Shown here: in pieces, positions 53,986-61,631 of the stretch
How positions within the stretch are numbered: position 1 is the stretch's first letter
How the letters are laid out: every line of letters starts with the position of its first letter
From: Agrobacterium pusense
GTDB lineage: Bacteria > Pseudomonadota > Alphaproteobacteria > Rhizobiales > Rhizobiaceae
DNA length: 64,000 nt
Assembly (NCBI RefSeq): GCF_900102105.1
Contig: NZ_FNBB01000009.1
Location: forward strand, 62,001-126,000
Direction: 5' to 3'
Notes under the pieces: model-generated
What the model saw: the letters and a program-made list of their open reading frames with translations, nothing else
The model's database searches: none
What the model was told of the DNA's origin: nothing
Position numbers and translations under genes: made by a program

Positions 53986-54115
53986 GCTTTACAGTCTCCG
54001 AAACTCAGATACGCGCGCATTCGGAAAGAGGGGCGCGAAAACACGTTACGCTATTATTGCAACCGCGGGGAGGGGTCTCCCTTTGGCAATTCGTGGGCGA
54101 GACCTCGCCGCTTGT

Positions 54116-54236
54116 TTCTTCTCCCCGAGGGGGAGAAGTCCGCGGCAGCGGTATGAGGGGCGAGGGTTATGAGATACGGCAAGGTTGCCCCCTCATTCGA
54201 CCCTTCGGGCCACCTTCTCCCCGGCGGGGAGAAGAA
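54116..54236. repeat. Palindromic intergenic repeat, family B (copy 2)
   Basis: Inverted orientation relative to the copy at 39966: CTTCTCCCCGAGGGGGAGAAG left, CTTCTCCCCGGCGGGGAGAAG right, with CGCGGCAGCGG and CGACCCTTCGGGCCACC inside. Confidence 0.9.
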
Positions 54237-54272
54237 ATCCGCCGCACCGTCTCGTCCTATCAACCCGTCTTA

Positions 54273-54869
54273 TCAGAAGGGGTTCCAAGTCGGCTGCTGG
54301 GTGAGCTTCAGGTAACCGACATTGATGCCGAGGCGTGCGCCGATGCCGGTGCGGATGGGGGCGAGCGTGACTTCGCTGCTTTTCAGATAGGTCATGCCGA
54401 CGCCGGCGACGATGAAAGCGGAGCCGCTGACGCCGCCGTAACGGCGATAGAGCGAATCAACGGAGGGCAGATTGTAGACCAGCATCATGGCGCGGGTGCC
54501 CTGGCCGCCGTAATCGAGGCCGAGCGACGGCCCCTGCCAGAAGACGGGGTGCTGGCCGGCATTCTTGGTGTAAAGCGTGCCCTCGCCATAGGTGAGGCCG
54601 GCAACGAAGGCGCCGGAGCCCTCCTGGCCGAGAATGTAACCGTTCGGAAGACCGTATTGCTGGAAGGCGCGCTCCACCACCTTGGCAAGGCCGCCGGTGG
54701 TTTCGCCGAAGAATCCGTGGCCTGCATCCACGACTTCCTGGAAAGAATATTGATCGCTGTTCTGGGCCGCGGCCGGTGCGACCCATATCAGCAGGCTCGC
54801 GAGGAGCGCGACGATCTTTCCCAGTCCGAGGCGTGCAATGGTGCGGGTTTTCTTAAGGCGCATCGTCAT
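54273..54869 (-). CDS. eipA: Periplasmic envelope-integrity protein EipA (DUF1134)
   Basis: A signal peptide spans about residues 1-36 (long basic start, then LLASLLIWVAPAAAQ). The DUF1134 core follows: EVVDAGHGFFGETTGGLA, GAFVAGLTYGEGTLYTKNAG and VGSAFI-type glycine-rich beta segments. 198 residues, the size of Brucella EipA, a periplasmic protein that affects envelope stress resistance and is reported to be CtrA-controlled. Here it is divergent from chpT with a CtrA-like box in the shared region. Confidence 0.88.
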   Translation of the reverse strand: MTMRLKKTRTIARLGLGKIVALLASLLIWVAPAAAQNSDQYSFQEVVDAGHGFFGETTGGLAKVVERAFQQYGLPNGYILGQEGSGAFVAGLTYGEGTLYTKNAGQHPVFWQGPSLGLDYGGQGTRAMMLVYNLPSVDSLYRRYGGVSGSAFIVAGVGMTYLKSSEVTLAPIRTGIGARLGINVGYLKLTQQPTWNPF

Positions 54870-55035
54870 GTCCGTCCGTCTGTTTCGTTAGCGCGTCGGT
54901 TCGAAAATCCGAATCGGTTTTTCGAAAGGGCCGACGCGCAGAGTCAAAGTTCTACAGCATGTTTCGCGCATCCTGGCGGATACACGGGGCTCCAGTGTGG
55001 CCTGTTAAGGCATTTGGCATTTTGAAACCATCCTA

Positions 55036-55050
55036 TTAACAATCGGTTTA
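55036..55050. promoter_or_regulatory. CtrA-like box upstream of chpT
   Basis: TTAA-N7-TTTA, one mismatch to the CtrA consensus TTAA-N7-TTAA, 72-86 bases before the chpT start and about 170 bases upstream of the divergent eipA. Confidence 0.45.
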
Positions 55051-55121
55051 CCAAATATGGTGTCATTATGGCTTAACAATTTCCACACCGTCCGCGCCTC
55101 CCTTGCGCAGGAGAGAATTTT

Positions 55122-55769
55122 ATGACCAGCAAACTCAATATCACGCTGTCCGGTCCCGATCTGGCGGCCCTTCTGTGCAGCCGTGTGTGCCATGATGTGA
55201 TTTCTCCTGTCGGCGCCATCAATAACGGCCTCGAACTGCTGGACGAGGGCGGCACGGATGACGATGCGCTCGATCTCATCCGCACGTCAGCCCTTAACGC
55301 ATCCGTGCGGCTGAAGTTCGCCCGCCTTGCTTTCGGTGCTTCCGGTTCCGCCGGCGCGTCGATCGATACCGGCGAGGCCGAAAAGGCCGCCAAGGATTTT
55401 GCAGAGGCCGAAAAGAAGGCGGAAGTCAGCTGGAACGGCCCGCGCGCCATCGTTGCCAAGAACCGCGTCAAGCTTCTGCTCAACCTCTTCCTCGTGGCCT
55501 ATGGCGCGATACCGCGCGGTGGCAATGTGGATGTGCTGCTTGAAAACCCCGATGGCGACGCCAAGTTCGAAATCACCGTCAAGGGCCGGATGATGCGCGT
55601 GCCGGGCAAGTTCGTGGAAATCTACGAGGGCAGGCTGGAAGAGGCGGTCGACGCCCATTCCGTTCAGCCCTATTACACGCTGCTTCTGGCCGAGGAGGCC
55701 AATATGACGGTGGAATACAAGGTGCATGACGATCGTATCGTCTTCACGGCAAAGACGATCGCGGCGTGA
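55122..55769 (+). CDS. chpT: Histidine phosphotransferase ChpT
   Basis: Relays phosphate from the hybrid kinase CckA to CtrA (and CpdR) in the alphaproteobacterial cell-cycle circuit. The dimerisation/phosphotransfer helix LLCSRVCHDVISPVGAINNG carries His24. The degenerate GHKL-like C-terminal half lacks a functional ATP site, as in the family. 215 residues. CAGGAG precedes the ATG. Confidence 0.93.
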   Translation: MTSKLNITLSGPDLAALLCSRVCHDVISPVGAINNGLELLDEGGTDDDALDLIRTSALNASVRLKFARLAFGASGSAGASIDTGEAEKAAKDFAEAEKKAEVSWNGPRAIVAKNRVKLLLNLFLVAYGAIPRGGNVDVLLENPDGDAKFEITVKGRMMRVPGKFVEIYEGRLEEAVDAHSVQPYYTLLLAEEANMTVEYKVHDDRIVFTAKTIAA

Positions 55770-55803
55770 TCGTTTCAATGCGACAGTGATGCCATCAGGG
55801 GTC

Positions 55804-55834
55804 GGGCCGGTTTTGCCAGCGCCCGGCCCTTTTT
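55804..55834 (+). terminator. Intrinsic terminator of chpT
   Basis: Seven-base-pair GGGCCGG/CCGGCCC stem with a 12-base loop, then five T residues, 35 bases after the chpT stop. Confidence 0.75.
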
Positions 55835-55853
55835 CGTTTCCAGGGGAGGTCTC

Positions 55854-56381
55854 ATGATTCGTGTCGAAACCGCGCGTCTTTGTCTTCGGCCGCATGCCAT
55901 CGAGGACGAAGCGCGTTATTGCGCTTTCTGGAGCGCGGCCGTTCAACCCATTCCGGGGGTGAACTCAATAGCGCCGCTCGACCCCGAACTCGCTTTCGCG
56001 CGGCTTTTGCGTTTCATCGGCCACTGGTCCGTCTTCGGTTTCGGGCCTTTCGTGGTCGAGGAACTGTCCACGGGACGAATCGTCGGCGAGGTGGGTCTCG
56101 CCCATATGCGCCGCGGACATGGCGCGGATTTCGACACCGCACCGGAGGCCATGTGGAAGATCGACAGGGATCTGACGGGCAAGGGCGTGGCGAGCGAAGC
56201 CGTGCAGGCCGCGCTTGGCTGGTTCGACACGCAGGGCATATCGAACCGGATCGTGTGCATGATCGATCCGCTCAACGTACCCTCCCTCGCAATCGCCACC
56301 CGCTTCGGCTTCCGCCCTTTCCGGGAGACGACCTTCCGGGAAAGCCCCGTGCGGCTTTTCGAGCGGATCAGGACACCCTAA
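55854..56381 (+). CDS. GNAT acetyltransferase (RimJ/RimL type)
   Basis: 175 residues starting MIRVETARLCLRPHAIEDEA, the RimJ/RimL signature. The acetyl-CoA binding region is MWKIDRDLTGKGVASEAVQA, followed by DPLNVPSLAIATRFGFRP. Substrate unknown (amino group of a protein or small molecule). GGGGAGG lies just upstream of the ATG. Confidence 0.9.
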   Translation: MIRVETARLCLRPHAIEDEARYCAFWSAAVQPIPGVNSIAPLDPELAFARLLRFIGHWSVFGFGPFVVEELSTGRIVGEVGLAHMRRGHGADFDTAPEAMWKIDRDLTGKGVASEAVQAALGWFDTQGISNRIVCMIDPLNVPSLAIATRFGFRPFRETTFRESPVRLFERIRTP

Positions 56382-56417
56382 CTCCACGATGTCCAAAGCA
56401 CGGACAAAGGGCTTTGA

Positions 56418-56534
56418 CTGATAGTAGTGGAGGCAACCGCCGAGAGCGGCTGGCACGACTACTTCGATACGGTGAATTCGGGCGGGGAGGGTGTCGGCAT
56501 GACAGGCCATCTCCAGCAGCTTGCAGCGATCTGA
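56418..56534 (+). pseudogene. Possible 3' remnant of a protein gene
   Basis: An open stretch encodes ESGWHDYFDTVNSGGEGVG followed by MTGHLQQLAAI and a stop. It reads like the C-terminal helix of a real protein but has no start codon or ribosome site; the frame is stopped upstream. Family not identified with confidence. Confidence 0.3.
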
Positions 56535-56666
56535 TCCGTCACGTGAACCTGGCCGTTGCCGCGACGGCCTCGATCACGATCGAGTACGACGACGAGCGCG
56601 TTCAAGGTCTCTCCGGCAATCGGATAAGCCAATCTTTTCTCCGTCCAGACCAACGGAGAGACAAAC

Positions 56667-57713
56667 ATGCGCATACTGACACTAGCTGCAATGCTCCTTT
56701 TCGCGCTGACCGCAAGCGTGACCGCCAAAGAGGCCATAGGTTTCAAACAGATTGAGTTGCCGGCTGATCAAGGCGGAAAAACTCTCGCAGTTTCAATGTG
56801 GTATCCAACCACGTCTTCCGGGAAAGCGGAGACTGTCGGCGAGAACGCCATATTTTTCGGGCTTGATGTTCTCCGGGACGCCTCCCGTGCCCCGGGTTCT
56901 CGCCCGCTTGTGCTGCTGTCTCATGGTTACGGCGGCAGCTGGCGCAACCTCAACTGGCTTGCGGGTGAACTGGTGCATGATGGTTATGTCGTCGCCGCAC
57001 CCGATCATGCTGGCGAAGATTTCGAGGCGCAGAAGGGAAACGAGGTGGTGGCACTTTGGGAAAGGCCACGCGCCATCAGTACGGTCCTGACAGCGCTCCT
57101 CAAAGATGAGGCTCTTGCCGGGCGCATCGACAGTCGGCGCATCGCAGTCATCGGCCATTCGCTCGGCGGCTGGACCGCGATGGAACTCGCAGGCGCAAGA
57201 TATAGTGCCGATCTGGCTCTTGAAGGTTGCGATGTGACGCCGCTGCCGCCGCAATGCAAAGCCAACCGGCTCTTAAGCAAGGTGGGAATTATTGGTGATG
57301 GAAAGGCCGATCCGCGCCTCTCAATGAGCAGGTATGATAACCGTATTCGCGCTGTCGTTTCGCTTGATCTGGGCCCGGCGGCGGGCTTTCTGCCTGAGAC
57401 GTTGCGACAGGTGGACGTTCCGGTTCTGGTGATGGCCGCTGGCGTGGAAACGCCGGAGATTGCGGCGATCAAAGCCGATTCAGACCGTGTCGCCGCTCTT
57501 CTGCCAAAGGCGACGACCACCTATCATGTGATACCGGACGCCACCCATTTGAGTTTCATGCAGATATGCAAGGAAGATGGCGAAAAACGCCTGCTGGAAG
57601 AATCGCCCGATGAAGCATTCATATGCCGCAGCGGTGGCGGAAGAGACAGGGCGGCACTGCATCAGGAGATCCGTGGTGCAGTCACGACCTTTCTGCGTGA
57701 CGCTTTAAAATAA
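56667..57713 (+). CDS. Exported alpha/beta hydrolase (dienelactone hydrolase-like)
   Basis: A signal peptide (MRILTLAAMLLFALTASVTA) is followed by the hydrolase core: LLSHGYGGSWRNLNWLAGEL (oxyanion region), nucleophile GHSLGGWTA (Ser165), and the catalytic histidine in DATHLSF (His294). 348 residues; periplasmic. It is similar in layout to the predicted dienelactone hydrolase / PAF-acetylhydrolase-like group. Substrate unknown. Confidence 0.87.
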   Translation: MRILTLAAMLLFALTASVTAKEAIGFKQIELPADQGGKTLAVSMWYPTTSSGKAETVGENAIFFGLDVLRDASRAPGSRPLVLLSHGYGGSWRNLNWLAGELVHDGYVVAAPDHAGEDFEAQKGNEVVALWERPRAISTVLTALLKDEALAGRIDSRRIAVIGHSLGGWTAMELAGARYSADLALEGCDVTPLPPQCKANRLLSKVGIIGDGKADPRLSMSRYDNRIRAVVSLDLGPAAGFLPETLRQVDVPVLVMAAGVETPEIAAIKADSDRVAALLPKATTTYHVIPDATHLSFMQICKEDGEKRLLEESPDEAFICRSGGGRDRAALHQEIRGAVTTFLRDALK

Positions 57714-57743
57714 AGACGGGCCGCATAAATGCGGCCCTATCGA

Positions 57744-58271
57744 TCACGTCCTTGCATGCCGATCCCTTCGCACATCATGGCGATAGACCAGATCTGATGG
57801 CAGCGGGCGCGGCGCGACAGGGTCCAGCACTCCGCCGATTCGCTCCGCAACGGCGGCGGATTGGCGGTTGCCTGCGCCGACATAGCTGACGAGGGTTGGA
57901 AGCTTCAGCGTATCGAAGGCCCAGTCCCGCAGCGCCGTTGCGGCTTCCGCCGCATAACCCCTGCCTTCATGACCGTCGTAAAGCAGCCAGCCCAGTTCCT
58001 TCTCGGGATAGAGGGGGCCGTGATTGATGCCGACCTGACCGATGCATTCGCCGCTCTCGGCGAGATCGATCATCAGCGCGCCGTGACCGAAGAACGACCA
58101 CAATGCCCTGTCCTGACAGAACATGGCCCATGCGGCGGCGAGATCATGCGGTCCGGCGACGCCGGTGGAGCGCGGTGACGCCATGAAATCACGATAGGCC
58201 GGGAAATCGTCCAGTCGCGGTGGGCGAAGGTTAAGGCGATTTGTCACGAGGGTGGGGATTGTGTCCGTCAT
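57744..58271 (-). CDS. GNAT acetyltransferase (RimJ/RimL type)
   Basis: 175 residues. It starts LVTNRLNLRPPRLDDFPAY and has the CoA-binding region ELGWLLYDGHEGRGYAAEAA. Convergent with the exported hydrolase across a GGGCCGCAT/ATGCGGCCC hairpin that could serve both as a stop signal. Distinct in sequence from the other acetyltransferases of the window. Substrate unknown. Confidence 0.9.
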   Translation of the reverse strand: MTDTIPTLVTNRLNLRPPRLDDFPAYRDFMASPRSTGVAGPHDLAAAWAMFCQDRALWSFFGHGALMIDLAESGECIGQVGINHGPLYPEKELGWLLYDGHEGRGYAAEAATALRDWAFDTLKLPTLVSYVGAGNRQSAAVAERIGGVLDPVAPRPLPSDLVYRHDVRRDRHART

Positions 58272-58338
58272 TTATTGTCCTCTCGCCCCTCCGCCTGAGC
58301 GGGACGCCGTTGCCGACCTGCCGCGACCCGCAGTCAAC

Positions 58339-58363
58339 AAAAAACCCGCCGTTTCCAGCGGGT
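58339..58363 (-). terminator. Intrinsic terminator of ctrA
   Basis: On the minus strand, stem ACCCGC with GCGGGT around an eight-base loop, then six T residues, 30 bases after the ctrA stop codon. Confidence 0.8.
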
Positions 58364-58392
58364 CTTTTAAAACAGCCCTGTTCCAGCAGGAA

Positions 58393-59097
58393 TCAGGCGG
58401 TTTCGAGATATTCCGTCGAGCCATCCGGCTCGCGCAGAACATAACCGCGGCCCCAGACGGTTTCGATGTAGTTCGCGCCGCCGGCGGCGTTTGCCAGCTT
58501 CTTGCGCAGCTTGCAGATGAAGACGTCGATGATCTTCAGTTCCGGCTCGTCCATGCCGCCATAAAGGTGGTTCAGGAACATTTCCTTGGTCAGCGTCGTG
58601 CCCTTGCGCAGCGAAAGCAGCTCAAGCATCTGATATTCCTTGCCGGTCAGGTGAACGCGCTGGCCGCCCACTTCAACCGTCTTGGCATCGAGATTGACGA
58701 TCAGCTCGCCGGTGGAGATGACCGACTGCGCATGGCCCTTGGAACGGCGGACGATTGCGTGAATGCGGGCAACAAGCTCGTCCTTGTGGAACGGCTTCGT
58801 CATGTAATCGTCTGCGCCAAAGCCGAGGCCGCGAACCTTGTCCTCAATGCCGGCCATGCCGGACAGGATGAGGATCGGCGTCTTGACCTTGGAAAGCCGA
58901 AGCGTTCTCAGCACCTCGTAACCCGACATGTCGGGGAGGTTAAGGTCGAGAAGAATAATGTCGTAGTCGTAAAGCTTGCCAAGGTCCACGCCTTCCTCAC
59001 CGAGGTCGGTCGTGTAAACGTTAAAGCTTTCCGACTTCAGCATCAGTTCAATGCTCTGCGCTGTCGCGCTGTCGTCTTCAATCAGTAGAACCCGCAT
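58393..59097 (-). CDS. ctrA: Cell-cycle master response regulator CtrA
   Basis: OmpR-type regulator controlling replication initiation, division, flagellar and methyltransferase genes in alphaproteobacteria. The receiver holds the phospho-acceptor Asp51 ([18 protein letters not shown]) and [10 protein letters not shown]. The DNA-binding winged helix contains [20 protein letters not shown] and [10 protein letters not shown], which are diagnostic for CtrA. 234 residues. The upstream region carries GANTC sites and CtrA-like boxes, consistent with CcrM and autoregulatory control. Confidence 0.96.
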   Translation of the reverse strand: MRVLLIEDDSATAQSIELMLKSESFNVYTTDLGEEGVDLGKLYDYDIILLDLNLPDMSGYEVLRTLRLSKVKTPILILSGMAGIEDKVRGLGFGADDYMTKPFHKDELVARIHAIVRRSKGHAQSVISTGELIVNLDAKTVEVGGQRVHLTGKEYQMLELLSLRKGTTLTKEMFLNHLYGGMDEPELKIIDVFICKLRKKLANAAGGANYIETVWGRGYVLREPDGSTEYLETA

Positions 59098-59190
59098 AAT
59101 TATCCCCTTTGCCGCCCGCGAACCGGTAAAACATTGCCTCGCGCGATGCGGATCCAGACGTTGCCTGATTTGCAGGCTGCCACCAAATGG

Positions 59191-59205
59191 TTAACAAATT
59201 CTAAT
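59191..59205. promoter_or_regulatory. CtrA-like box proximal to ctrA
   Basis: TTAA-N7-TAAT (reverse strand ATTA-N7-TTAA), two mismatches to consensus, about 95 bases upstream of the ctrA start codon. Confidence 0.35.
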
Positions 59206-59267
59206 TGCCTTTGGCAAGGTGTATCGAATTTATTAAGCAAACTAGGCATTTCGCTGTTTTTGCACGT

Positions 59268-59332
59268 GAATCCACCATCGCCAAAATTGAAGCTTAACGT
59301 GAGTATTTCCCGCTAAGTGATTCAATCGACTC
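59268..59332. promoter_or_regulatory. Cluster of three GANTC (CcrM) sites
   Basis: GAATC at 59268-59272, GATTC at 59319-59323 and GACTC at 59328-59332, about 170-235 bases upstream of ctrA. GANTC is the target of the cell-cycle methylase CcrM. Confidence 0.6.
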
Positions 59333-59410
59333 TTACATCGTCTGGCCCATTTTTTTGGACCTGGCATTTACCGACCCTTAAATGATCGTGTTTATCATTA
59401 ACGATGCCCG

Positions 59411-59426
59411 TAAACGAAAGGTTAAC
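59411..59426. promoter_or_regulatory. CtrA-like box between ctrA and the FliJ-like gene
   Basis: TAAA-N7-TTAAC, one mismatch to TTAA-N7-TTAA with the extra 3' C, about 155 bases before the FliJ-like gene and about 315 bases before ctrA. Confidence 0.45.
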
Positions 59427-59579
59427 GGCGGCGGTTTTTTATTAACGCCGGGTAACTTTCGGGAATCATTCCGGCACAACGGGTTAACCCGGCCGGTTGA
59501 AAGGGCGGGTTAAACGGGCCGGTCGAGGGGGCATAGTGCCCTTTTTGATCCGGGTCTCGCTATCCATGGAGTATTGCGT

Positions 59580-59930
59580 ATGAAGTCGCGTGACAGCCTG
59601 GTTCGCCTGAAGGAATTTCAGGTCAATGAAAAACGCAGGCAGCTTAATCAGCTGCAGCAGATGATGTCCGAATTCGAGCGGATGGCAAAGGAACTGGTGC
59701 ATCAGATCTCTCTGGAAGAGAGCAAGTCGGGCATTACCGATCCGACGCATTTCGCCTATCCGACCTTCGCCAAGGCCGCGCGCCAGCGGGCGGATAATCT
59801 TCAGGTTTCCATCCGGGAACTGAAGGCCCAGCAGGAGGCCGCCGAGGCATCGCTGGAAGAGGTGCAGGCCGAATATGAAAAGGCCGCCGCACTGGAAAAC
59901 CGCGACGGAGCCATCCGCGCCCGCGCCTGA
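59580..59930 (+). CDS. fliJ: FliJ-like flagellar export coiled-coil protein
   Basis: 116 residues, almost wholly helical with heptad pattern (LVRLKEFQVNEKRRQLNQLQ at the start, then LQVSIRELKAQQEAAEASLE), as in FliJ chaperone/export proteins. No other flagellar gene is in the window, so the name rests on sequence character and on the known neighbourhood of ctrA in related genomes. The ATG at 59580 has GGAG nine bases upstream. Confidence 0.7.
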   Translation: MKSRDSLVRLKEFQVNEKRRQLNQLQQMMSEFERMAKELVHQISLEESKSGITDPTHFAYPTFAKAARQRADNLQVSIRELKAQQEAAEASLEEVQAEYEKAAALENRDGAIRARA

Positions 59931-60213
59931 CAGGTGGCGCAGAACTGACGAACCTCGTCCTCATTGACGGCTGCCGGTGGATCAGGAGGCGGCTTTCAAT
60001 GACGGGACGACATGCTTTTTTTCGAAAGGCCGCTCCATCAGGGCGGCCTTTTGTCTTGCTGCTTCGCCATCGCGCCACGACGGGGCGGCCGCCCCGATTT
60101 CGATTGTCCGGACATGCGGAAAGGCGTATTTTACAGGGGTTCCGACCGTGAGCCGGAGGCTTTTACGCGCACGCACCCGTGCGGGTGCGGGCGGCCATTG
60201 CAGGGAGGAAAAA

Positions 60214-60417
60214 ATGGCCCGCCAATATATCGATTGCCGTGAATTTCCCAGTGACAGCAGATGCACCGTTGCCATTTCGGCCGATTCCCAGGAGGAGCTG
60301 ATGGAGGCGGCCGTGCAGCATGCCGTGGCCGTGCACGGCGCAAAGGATACGCTCGAATTTCGGGAAGAGGTCCGCCGGAGCATGCATGCCGGGACCCCAC
60401 CGTTGAAGGTGGCGTGA
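60214..60417 (+). CDS. DUF1059 small protein (67 aa)
   Basis: Short protein MARQYIDCREFPSD... with SQEELMEAAVQHAVAVHG, the DUF1059 signature. Function unknown. A strong AGGGAGG lies before the ATG at 60214; a longer frame from 59977 was rejected for lack of a start signal. Confidence 0.8.
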   Translation: MARQYIDCREFPSDSRCTVAISADSQEELMEAAVQHAVAVHGAKDTLEFREEVRRSMHAGTPPLKVA

Positions 60418-60483
60418 CACGCATTTATGAAATGACGCGATATTTGCAACGGCTGTGAGGGATTAAGCGTAAGCCGCTTGTTT

Positions 60484-60604
60484 TTTCTCCCCGCCGGGGA
60501 AAAGTCCGCGGCAGCGGGACGAGGGGGCAAGTTCTCCGCATACTACTGGCGTTGCCCTCTCATCCGACCCTTCGGGCCACCTACTCCCCGGCGGGGAGAA
60601 GAAA
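60484..60604. repeat. Palindromic intergenic repeat, family B (copy 3)
   Basis: TTCTCCCCGCCGGGGAAAAG left and CTCCCCGGCGGGGAGAAG right, with CCGCGGCAGCGGGACGAGG and CATCCGACCCTTCGGGCCAC inside, in the same orientation as the copy at 54116. Confidence 0.9.
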
Positions 60605-60654
60605 TATGCCGCGACGCTTGCGACTTCTGCCCTCAGACAGATGATAAAGCGCCC

Positions 60655-60936
60655 TTAGCCCTGGATAACATCGGCCCAGTCTGGATGGCGCAGGGTCTGG
60701 GCCTTGAAGAAGGGGCAGAGCGGAATGATCTTCCAGCCGCCCTTGCGGGCTTCATCGATGGCGTAGGCGGCAAGTGCCTGGCCGACGCCTTTGCCGCGAA
60801 GCGCATCGGGCACGCCGGTATGATCGATGATGATGAGGGAAGGGGAGGTGCGGGAATAGGTCATTTCCGCCGTATGGCCGTCGACGGTTGCGAGATATTC
60901 GCCGCGCGATCCGGTTTCGGTTGTCTTGATATCCAT
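60655..60936 (-). CDS. Small GNAT-like acetyltransferase (YidJ/PF14542 type)
   Basis: 93 residues, a minimal GNAT fold: GEYLATVDGHTAEMTYSRTS, then the CoA-binding HTGVPDALRGKGVGQALA and IIPLCPFFKAQTLRHPDWAD. ATG at 60936 with GAAGG upstream. Substrate unknown. Confidence 0.88.
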   Translation of the reverse strand: MDIKTTETGSRGEYLATVDGHTAEMTYSRTSPSLIIIDHTGVPDALRGKGVGQALAAYAIDEARKGGWKIIPLCPFFKAQTLRHPDWADVIQG

Positions 60937-61090
60937 TATCTCTGCCTTCCCATTGCTGTTCGTATCTCCACTGTAGCGGCTTGCGCCCGAATTGAAACAG
61001 CGGGATAGCGAACGCAGCGGACACAAACCGGCGACAATCTCTCACCGTCAGCAGGCATGGTTCTGAATGAAAAATCCGAAATCAAACCGA

Positions 61091-61120
61091 AAGCCCCGTC
61101 GATAAACTGACGGGGCGTTT
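61091..61120. terminator. Terminator hairpin downstream of sciP
   Basis: Perfect eight-base-pair stem GCCCCGTC/GACGGGGC with an eight-base loop. T-rich on both outward sides (CTTTC on minus, GTTTTG on plus), so possibly bidirectional. Confidence 0.7.
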
Positions 61121-61164
61121 TGAAAATCCGGCGTTGGGCGCCTTTGGCGCGCCGGCGCACTTTC

Positions 61165-61440
61165 TCAGTGGCGGTATTGCTGAATGCGCGTGGTGCGCAG
61201 GCCGGCAAGGCCATGATCGGCAATCGAGGACTGCCAGGACAGGAATTCTTCAACGGTGAGCGTATAACGCTCGCAGGCCTCTTCGAGGCTCAACAGTCCA
61301 CCGCGCACGGCGGCAACAACCTCTGCCTTTCTGCGAATGACCCAGCGCCGGGTATTGGCAGGCGGAAGATCCGCAATCGTCAGAGGGCTGCCATCGGGGC
61401 CGATGACATATTTAACTCGTGGGCGTATCATTTCGGTCAT
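61165..61440 (-). CDS. sciP: CtrA inhibitor SciP (DUF1153)
   Basis: Small DNA/CtrA-binding protein that blocks CtrA-activated transcription after S phase in Caulobacter. The 91-residue sequence contains the DUF1153 core YVIGPDGSPLTIADLPP, TRRWVIRRKAEVVAAVRGG and LSLEEACERYTLTVEEFLSW, a helix-turn-helix-like fold. Its presence 2 kb from ctrA and 5.4 kb from chpT gathers the circuit. A CtrA-like box lies 55-69 bases upstream. Confidence 0.93.
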   Translation of the reverse strand: MTEMIRPRVKYVIGPDGSPLTIADLPPANTRRWVIRRKAEVVAAVRGGLLSLEEACERYTLTVEEFLSWQSSIADHGLAGLRTTRIQQYRH

Positions 61441-61494
61441 TGGACACTCTATACAAACTCAAGACCATATGACGGGAACTTTAGCCCCGTACCT

Positions 61495-61509
61495 TTAAAA
61501 ATTGCCTAA
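61495..61509. promoter_or_regulatory. CtrA-like box upstream of sciP
   Basis: TTAA-N7-CTAA, one mismatch to the CtrA consensus, 55-69 bases before the sciP start codon. Confidence 0.45.
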
Positions 61510-61631
61510 GCAGCTCGTGACAATTTATTAAGAATTTGAACGGTTTCGCCTGATTTGTTCGAGTCGCCTTATTTTGTCGGGGAAAAATTTTTCCAAAAAT
61601 CGCAATTTTTCTCTCTCATCGGTTGTCCAGA

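Larger units (their letters stand above)
59098..59579. other. 482-bp divergent regulatory region of ctrA and the FliJ-like gene
   Basis: AT-richer than its surroundings, with no gene. It contains three GANTC sites within 65 bases and two CtrA-like sites, listed separately, and several TTAAC half sites. Confidence 0.7.

Noticed and set aside
57717-57740. Hairpin GGGCCGCAT/ATGCGGCCC as a firm terminator
   Set aside because: The stem is good and lies between convergent genes, but no T run follows on either side, so I did not list it as a terminator.
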